A program made the position numbers and the translations under genes. DNA of 5,827 nt, from the NCBI GenBank assembly GCA_964642445.1, contig CAZXQZ010000256.1, positions 1-5,827 of the forward strand, in the 5' to 3' direction. Shown here in pieces: positions 5,760 to 5,827 of the stretch. This DNA is from SSC4 sp964642445. GTDB lineage: Bacteria; Chloroflexota; Anaerolineae; SSC4; Amarolineaceae. Positions within the stretch are counted from its first letter, which is position 1, and every line of letters begins with the position of its first letter. The notes under the pieces are model-generated. The model searched no databases, had not been told where the DNA came from, and saw only the letters and a list, made by a program, of their open reading frames with translations.

Positions 5760-5827
5760 CACGCTGCCAGCACGGCCTGGGGATGGGGATGGCGCCAGGC
5801 ACGCAGAATCGCGTCGACGTCGTCGAG
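5759..5827 (-). CDS. C-terminal end of a truncated gene, probably homocitrate synthase
   Basis: Only the last 22 codons and a TGA stop (5761-5759) are inside the window; the rest lies beyond position 5827. The residues read LDDVDAILRAW followed by a short tail rich in His, Pro and Ala. From memory, Thermus homocitrate synthase ends in a similar helix (LEELDRILREW plus a few residues), and homocitrate synthase is the first enzyme of the pathway encoded downstream, so position and sequence agree. If correct, the protein condenses acetyl-CoA with 2-oxoglutarate to homocitrate in the cytoplasm. The match covers only about 11 residues, so another protein ending in a similar amphipathic helix is possible. 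The stop overlaps the ribosome binding site of the next gene, which suggests one transcript. Confidence 0.6.
   Translation of the reverse strand, partial: LDDVDAILRAWRHPHPQAVLAA

Overview
The window is a piece of a lysine operon of the alpha-aminoadipate (AAA) type that uses the LysW amino-group carrier protein. Every supported gene lies on the minus strand, so transcription runs from position 5827 towards 1. The DNA is GC-rich. The gene set (LysW, LysX, LysY, bacterial homoaconitase and homoisocitrate dehydrogenase) is the one known from Thermus/Deinococcus, some Chloroflexota and many archaea. Bacterial Shine-Dalgarno sites, heptad-type intergenic repeats and one-piece clustering of the whole pathway make a Chloroflexota bacterium my best guess. 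That assignment is inference; no rRNA or other taxonomic marker is present.

Layout in order of transcription: (1) 5827-5759, the last 22 codons of a gene that resembles the C-terminus of homocitrate synthase; (2) 5747-5193, a Nudix hydrolase of the ADP-ribose pyrophosphatase type; (3) 5177-3840, homoaconitase large subunit; (4) 3843-3334, homoaconitase small subunit; (5) 3337-2321, homoisocitrate dehydrogenase; (6) a 97-bp gap with a hairpin; (7) 2223-2059, the 54-residue carrier LysW; (8) 2055-1123, LysX ligase; (9) 1126-68, LysY reductase; (10) 21-1, the first seven codons of what looks like LysZ kinase. Genes 3-5 are joined by ATGA overlaps, lysX and lysY by a GTGA overlap, and lysW and lysX by 3 bp, so translational coupling is likely throughout.

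How they work together (family knowledge): homocitrate synthase condenses 2-oxoglutarate and acetyl-CoA; homoaconitase isomerises homocitrate to homoisocitrate; homoisocitrate dehydrogenase oxidises and decarboxylates it to 2-oxoadipate, which is transaminated to AAA. LysX then attaches AAA through its amino group to the C-terminal glutamate of LysW. LysZ phosphorylates and LysY reduces the side-chain carboxylate while it is bound to LysW. An aminotransferase and a hydrolase (LysJ, LysK, not in the window) finish and release lysine. The Nudix gene is the one member with no known step in this pathway.

I see no tRNA, rRNA, CRISPR array, transposon, convincing promoter or rho-independent terminator. 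The pathway itself is known. The points worth a second look are details: a fungal-type residue in the dehydrogenase specificity loop, an unusual homoaconitase specificity loop, the Nudix insertion, two heptad repeats that run into stop codons, and a possible RNA structure before lysW.
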